This document shows, piece after piece, positions 6,122 through 8,675 of a DNA stretch of 8,675 nucleotides. This DNA is from an uncultured Lachnospiraceae bacterium (GTDB lineage: Bacteria; Bacillota; Clostridia; Lachnospirales; Lachnospiraceae). The stretch is taken from NCBI GenBank assembly GCA_947177105.1, contig CAMWTF010000084.1, positions 1 to 8,675 on the forward strand, read 5' to 3'. The notes below the pieces were generated by a model. The model saw nothing but the letters and a program-made list of their open reading frames with translations. It searched no databases and had not been told where the DNA came from. A program made the position numbers and the translations under genes. Within the stretch, counting starts at the first letter, position 1, and every line of letters starts with the position of its first letter.

Positions 6122-7555
6122 TTAGTATGCCTTACCCCAGTATACCATCTTCTTTGCAGGCTTGCCGCAGCAGACGCAGGTATCGGACAGGCGCTCCTGG
6201 GAAAAGGGCATACAGCGGCTGGTGACGCTCATCTTTTCCTTGATCAGATCCTCACATGCCTGGTCGCCGCACCACATGGCCTTGACAAAGCCGGTCTTTT
6301 CCGCAAATATTCTCTGAAATTCCTCAAAGTCTCTGGCCTCATAAGTGTGGGCCTCCCGGTGAGTCCTGGCCCGCTCCAGCATTTCCCTCTGGATGGTCTC
6401 CATCAGCTCCTCTGCCTTTTCCTCCAGCCGTTCAAGCTCCACCTCCAGCTTTTCCCTGGTGTCACGGCGGCAGATCACGCATTTTCCGGCCTCGATATCC
6501 TTGGGACCGATCTCTACGCGGATAGGGTAGCCTCTCATCTCAGCTTCCGCAAACTTATAACCGGGGGTCTTGTCCGTATCGTCCACTTTCACCCGGAATT
6601 TCCCCTTCAGACGGTCACGCAGTTCATATGCCTTGTCCAGTACCCCCTCTTTTTTCTGCTGAATGGGTACGATGCAGATCTGAATAGGGGCCACTCTGGG
6701 AGGCATCACCAGGCCCTCGTTGTCGCCATGGACCATGATGATGGCGCCGATGAGCCGGGTGGTCAAGCCCCAGGAAGTCTGGTGTACATACTTTAGAGTG
6801 TTGTCCTTGTCCGCATACTGGATCTCAAAAGCGTGGGCGAAACCGTCTCCGAAATTGTGGCTGGTGCCTGACTGCAGCGCTTTGCCATCATGCATCAGCG
6901 CCTCGATGGTATAGGTGGCCACTGCGCCGGCAAATTTCTCCTTCTCGGTCTTCTGGCCCTTGATCACAGGGATGGCCAGCACTTCCTCACAGAAATCCGC
7001 ATACACATTCAGCATCTGAACAGTTCTTTCCTCCGCCTCCTGGGCTGTGGCATGGGCCGTGTGCCCCTCCTGCCACAGAAATTCCCTGGAGCGCAGGAAA
7101 GGTCTGGTCTCCTTCTCCCAGCGCACCACAGAGCACCACTGGTTATAGACCTTGGGCAAATCCCGGTAAGAGTGGATGTCATTTTTATAGAAATCGCAGA
7201 ACAGAGTCTCTGATGTAGGGCGCACACACAGACGCTCCTGCAGGGGCTGTAAACCGCCATGCGTCACCCAGGCCACTTCCGGCGCAAAGCCCTCCACATG
7301 ATCCTTCTCCTTCTGGAGCAGAGACTCGGGAATAAACATGGGCAGATATACATTCTGCACCCCCGTCTCCTTGAACCGGGCATCCAGCTGCTGTTGGATC
7401 AGTTCCCAAATCGCATAGCCGGCAGGCTTAATCACCATACAGCCCTTGACGCTGGTATAGTCAATCAGTTCCGCTTTCTTCACCACGTCCGTGTACCATT
7501 GCGCGAAATCCTCCTCCATGGAGGTAATCGCTTCCACCATTTTCTTGTCTGCCAT
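6122..7555 (-). CDS. proS: Prolyl-tRNA synthetase, archaeal/eukaryotic-like short type
   Basis: The protein has 477 residues and charges tRNA-Pro with proline. It matches the short, eukaryote-like ProRS class, which lacks the bacterial editing insertion. Class II signatures are visible: RPTSE (112-116), motif 2 around VVRWEKETRPFLRSREFLWQ (143-162) and EGHTAH, proline-pocket residues near GTSHNFG (230-236), and motif 3 GLTTR (263-267). The anticodon-binding domain follows motif 3 (about residues 290-390). The C-terminal zinc-type domain has Cys429, Cys434, Cys460, Cys462 and Cys463 and ends in KAY, as is usual for this class, where a terminal Tyr is conserved. AAGGAG lies 8 nt before the ATG at 7555. 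Expression is under the T-box leader at 7797-8143. The gene heads a likely two-gene unit with the hydrolase. Confidence 0.97.
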   Translation of the reverse strand: MADKKMVEAITSMEEDFAQWYTDVVKKAELIDYTSVKGCMVIKPAGYAIWELIQQQLDARFKETGVQNVYLPMFIPESLLQKEKDHVEGFAPEVAWVTHGGLQPLQERLCVRPTSETLFCDFYKNDIHSYRDLPKVYNQWCSVVRWEKETRPFLRSREFLWQEGHTAHATAQEAEERTVQMLNVYADFCEEVLAIPVIKGQKTEKEKFAGAVATYTIEALMHDGKALQSGTSHNFGDGFAHAFEIQYADKDNTLKYVHQTSWGLTTRLIGAIIMVHGDNEGLVMPPRVAPIQICIVPIQQKKEGVLDKAYELRDRLKGKFRVKVDDTDKTPGYKFAEAEMRGYPIRVEIGPKDIEAGKCVICRRDTREKLEVELERLEEKAEELMETIQREMLERARTHREAHTYEARDFEEFQRIFAEKTGFVKAMWCGDQACEDLIKEKMSVTSRCMPFSQERLSDTCVCCGKPAKKMVYWGKAY

Positions 7556-7570
7556 AATTTTGTCTCCTTA

Positions 7571-7673
7571 TTTTGAGTTCCACATATTCCCTCCTTGCAC
7601 ACATGGACCATGAGCAACATCCGGCCGCTCTGGCGTCCGTATATTGCTCAGTGTACTTTCCGGGAATATGCTG
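7571..7673 (-). repeat. Palindromic three-tier hairpin element, copy 2 (proS-proximal)
   Basis: This is the first unit of a 103-bp direct tandem repeat; the other unit is 7674-7776. Arms: outer 7583-7591 with 7662-7670 (CATATTCCC); middle 7597-7602 with 7651-7656; inner 7611-7624 with 7637-7650, beginning TGAGCAA. The loop at 7625-7636 reads ACGCCAGAGCGG on the minus strand. In the minus transcript, 7655/7598 and 7582/7671 pair as G-U. The unit ends right beside the proS ribosome site. Confidence 0.9.
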
Positions 7674-7776
7674 TTTTGAGTTCCGCATATTCCCTCCCTG
7701 CACACATGGACCGTGAGCAACATCCGGCCGCCCTGGCGTCCGTATATTGCTCAGTGTGCTTTCCGGGAATATGCTG
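7674..7776 (-). repeat. Palindromic three-tier hairpin element, copy 3 (tandem with copy 2)
   Basis: It differs from copy 2 at only 5 of 103 positions, all transitions. Arms: outer 7685-7694 with 7765-7774 (10 bp perfect); middle 7700-7705 with 7754-7759 (perfect); inner 7714-7727 with 7740-7753. The loop at 7728-7739 reads ACGCCAGGGCGG on the minus strand. A third TTTTGAGTT at 7777-7785 closes the array, which lies directly after the T-box terminator. Confidence 0.9.
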
Positions 7777-7796
7777 TTTTGAGTTGTGCGGCCTTC

Positions 7797-8143
7797 AATA
7801 CAAAAGGGTGGTACGCCGCAGATCCCATCCCCTTCCAGGGACCGAATCCTCGGCGGTACCACCCTTATTAATGTGCGCACTTATCGGGAAATGTCCCCGA
7901 AAGACCAACATTCTGCTTCTCCTGCCGCTAACGCCGGCGCTACGCTGTATTTCCCTGGCTGCCATATCTCCAGGCTCACACAGGACTCTGAGGCAGGTTC
8001 CGACAGCTTCGCATAAGAGCCTCCCACCGATGGCCCTCTCTCTGGAATACTCCCCTTGCCGTACTATTCCTCTTCTCCGTCTGTACCCTATGTTCGACCG
8101 ACCCGTCCCAGCAGCTTTCACCACTGGCCTGCCGTTTCACTTT
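7797..8143 (-). promoter_or_regulatory. Proline T-box riboswitch (proS leader)
   Basis: The minus strand carries the T-box core AAGGGTGGTACCGCC (7866-7852). Its UGGU would pair with the ACCA end of uncharged tRNA, which fits the A73 discriminator of tRNA-Pro. Stem I features lie upstream: AATAGTA near 8065 and GGAACCTGCC near 8000, where CCU at 7997-7995, following GAA, is the likely proline specifier. A stem III-like hairpin, TCGGG with CCCGA, precedes the T-box (about 7884-7900). Uncharged tRNA-Pro should favour the antiterminator and allow proS transcription. The T-box identity is firm; the specifier position is inferred. The 5' boundary is the predicted transcription start. Confidence 0.9.
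7802..7866 (-). terminator. T-box-controlled intrinsic terminator
   Basis: The 5' arm 7866-7851 (AAGGGTGGTACCGCCG) contains the T-box sequence and pairs with the 3' arm 7816-7802 (CGTACCACCCTT and flanking bases) over about 15 bp with one bulged C. Further T residues and TTGTATT follow. Pairing of tRNA with the 5' arm would prevent this hairpin from forming. Confidence 0.88.
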
Positions 8144-8149
8144 GACACG

Positions 8150-8178
8150 ATTGTAGTTCACATCCGTATTTTTGTCAA
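8150..8178 (-). promoter_or_regulatory. proS leader promoter, SigA-type
   Basis: On the minus strand the -35 is the perfect consensus TTGACA (8178-8173) and the -10 is TACAAT (8155-8150), with a 17-bp spacer. The predicted start is near 8143. The stretch 8179-8270 between it and the upstream gene is A/T-rich; I see no convincing terminator or other feature in it. Confidence 0.87.
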
Positions 8179-8270
8179 GCCTAAATCACTGTTTCTTATT
8201 GGTTATTTTTATTCCTATTCTGAAAGCTTTTTCCTATACCCGGTTTGAAAGGCTGTAAGAACTTATTTTT

Positions 8271-8675
8271 CTATATCTTCAAATCCAGATTTGCTCCTAC
8301 CTGTGCCTGTCCTTTTACAGTGGCTTTGCCTGCGTCCTCTTCCTGCGCAGCTTCAATAATTGTCCAGATATCTGTGTCATTCAGATAAATCGTTCCGTCT
8401 TTGGAATCAGCCATTTTTTCTTCTAAAAGCCGCTCTGCTTTGTTCGGAGTTGTTGCTCCATCCTCTGTCTTTTCTGTCTTATTTTCTTCTAATGTTTCCT
8501 CTAATTTTTCTTTCTTTTCTGCTGCCTTTTCTTTCGTTTTTTCGATCAGTTTCTCAGAATTTTTCTTCCTCTCTTCCCGAAGCTTGTCGCTCATATTCAG
8601 CATAAAATCATTTCTAAGATAAGCAATAGAACGGAATTTTCCTTTTTCATCAATGTAAGAATGCTTATATACAAC
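8271..8675 (-). CDS. C-terminal part of a Lys/Glu-rich hypothetical protein (5' end outside window)
   Basis: The frame is open from the stop TAG (8273-8271) to the window edge, so the visible 134 residues are the C-terminus of a longer protein. An internal Met at 8603 has no clear ribosome site, and the upstream codons read sensibly as protein (YIDEKGKFRSIAYLRNDF). The segment after it is a highly charged helix (KLREERKKNSEKLIEK onward), probably coiled coil, then an acidic linker, then a compact end (GTIYLNDTDIWTIIEAAQEE) finishing QVGANLDLKI. No catalytic motif, signal peptide or membrane segment is visible. The end resembles small Lachnospiraceae proteins of unknown function in my memory, but I cannot name the family. 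Its base composition is clearly more A/T-rich than that of the downstream genes. Confidence 0.7.
   Translation of the reverse strand, partial: VVYKHSYIDEKGKFRSIAYLRNDFMLNMSDKLREERKKNSEKLIEKTKEKAAEKKEKLEETLEENKTEKTEDGATTPNKAERLLEEKMADSKDGTIYLNDTDIWTIIEAAQEEDAGKATVKGQAQVGANLDLKI

Noticed and set aside
7571..7776. CRISPR array or IS end repeats
   Set aside because: There are only two adjoining units with no spacers, and no cas or transposase gene in the window; internal hairpins make up the whole unit.
7461..7880. 139-codon minus-strand ORF upstream of proS
   Set aside because: It reads through the T-box terminator and both hairpin elements and overlaps the proS start in another frame; no ribosome site.
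7595..8248. 217-codon plus-strand ORF across the proS leader
   Set aside because: It runs antisense through the two palindromic elements, the T-box and the promoter; its apparent internal repeat is the 103-bp duplication.
8179..8270. Terminator for the Lys/Glu-rich gene
   Set aside because: I looked for a GC-rich inverted repeat followed by T residues on the minus strand and found only weak A/T pairings.

Overview
The window looks like chromosomal DNA from an anaerobic Firmicute, most likely a member of the Lachnospiraceae. The reasons are strong AGGAGG-type Shine-Dalgarno sites, a T-box-controlled short-type prolyl-tRNA synthetase, a PadR plus HAAS/DUF4097 cassette, and a KapD-like exonuclease next to a sporulation-clade-style D-Ala-D-Ala carboxypeptidase. 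This placement is inference from gene content, not from a marker gene. Every gene I can support is on the minus strand, so transcription runs from high to low coordinates. I see no rRNA, tRNA, CRISPR, insertion sequence or prophage gene.

Layout in transcription order. At 8675-8271 is the C-terminal end of a Lys/Glu-rich protein that begins outside the window. At 8178-7556 is the long proS leader. It has a consensus promoter, a proline T-box riboswitch with its terminator, and then two tandem 103-bp copies of a palindromic element that I do not recognise. At 7555-6122 is proS. At 6075-5233 is an alpha/beta-hydrolase, probably co-transcribed with proS and ended by a hairpin at 5187-5219. At 5158-4870 are two near-duplicate promoters, the first reading into a 39-codon small ORF and the second into padR. 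The padR leader holds a third copy of the palindromic element. At 4697-4389 is padR, and at 4324-3026 is a HAAS-DUF4097 fusion protein. At 2973-2896 is a duplicated promoter-like sequence. At 2853-1858 is a KapD-type DEDDh exonuclease, which shares an ATGA overlap with a DacA/DacF-type carboxypeptidase (1861 to beyond 1). The carboxypeptidase's cytoplasmic tail is a 28-residue (84-bp) tandem repeat that runs off the window.

How the parts fit together. ProRS and the hydrolase appear to be under proline-tRNA control. PadR probably represses its own operon, and perhaps the small-ORF promoter, through a shared 14-bp sequence that lies between -35 and -10 in both promoters. The exonuclease and carboxypeptidase form a translationally coupled pair.

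The most unusual signal is the palindromic element family (4720-4817, 7571-7673, 7674-7776). Each copy can fold as a three-tier hairpin with a conserved 12-nt loop. Sequence differences between copies keep pairing as G-U in the minus-strand transcript, which suggests selection on an RNA rather than a DNA palindrome. Solo versions of its end motif (GGRAATATGCG) also lie just upstream of several ribosome binding sites in the window.
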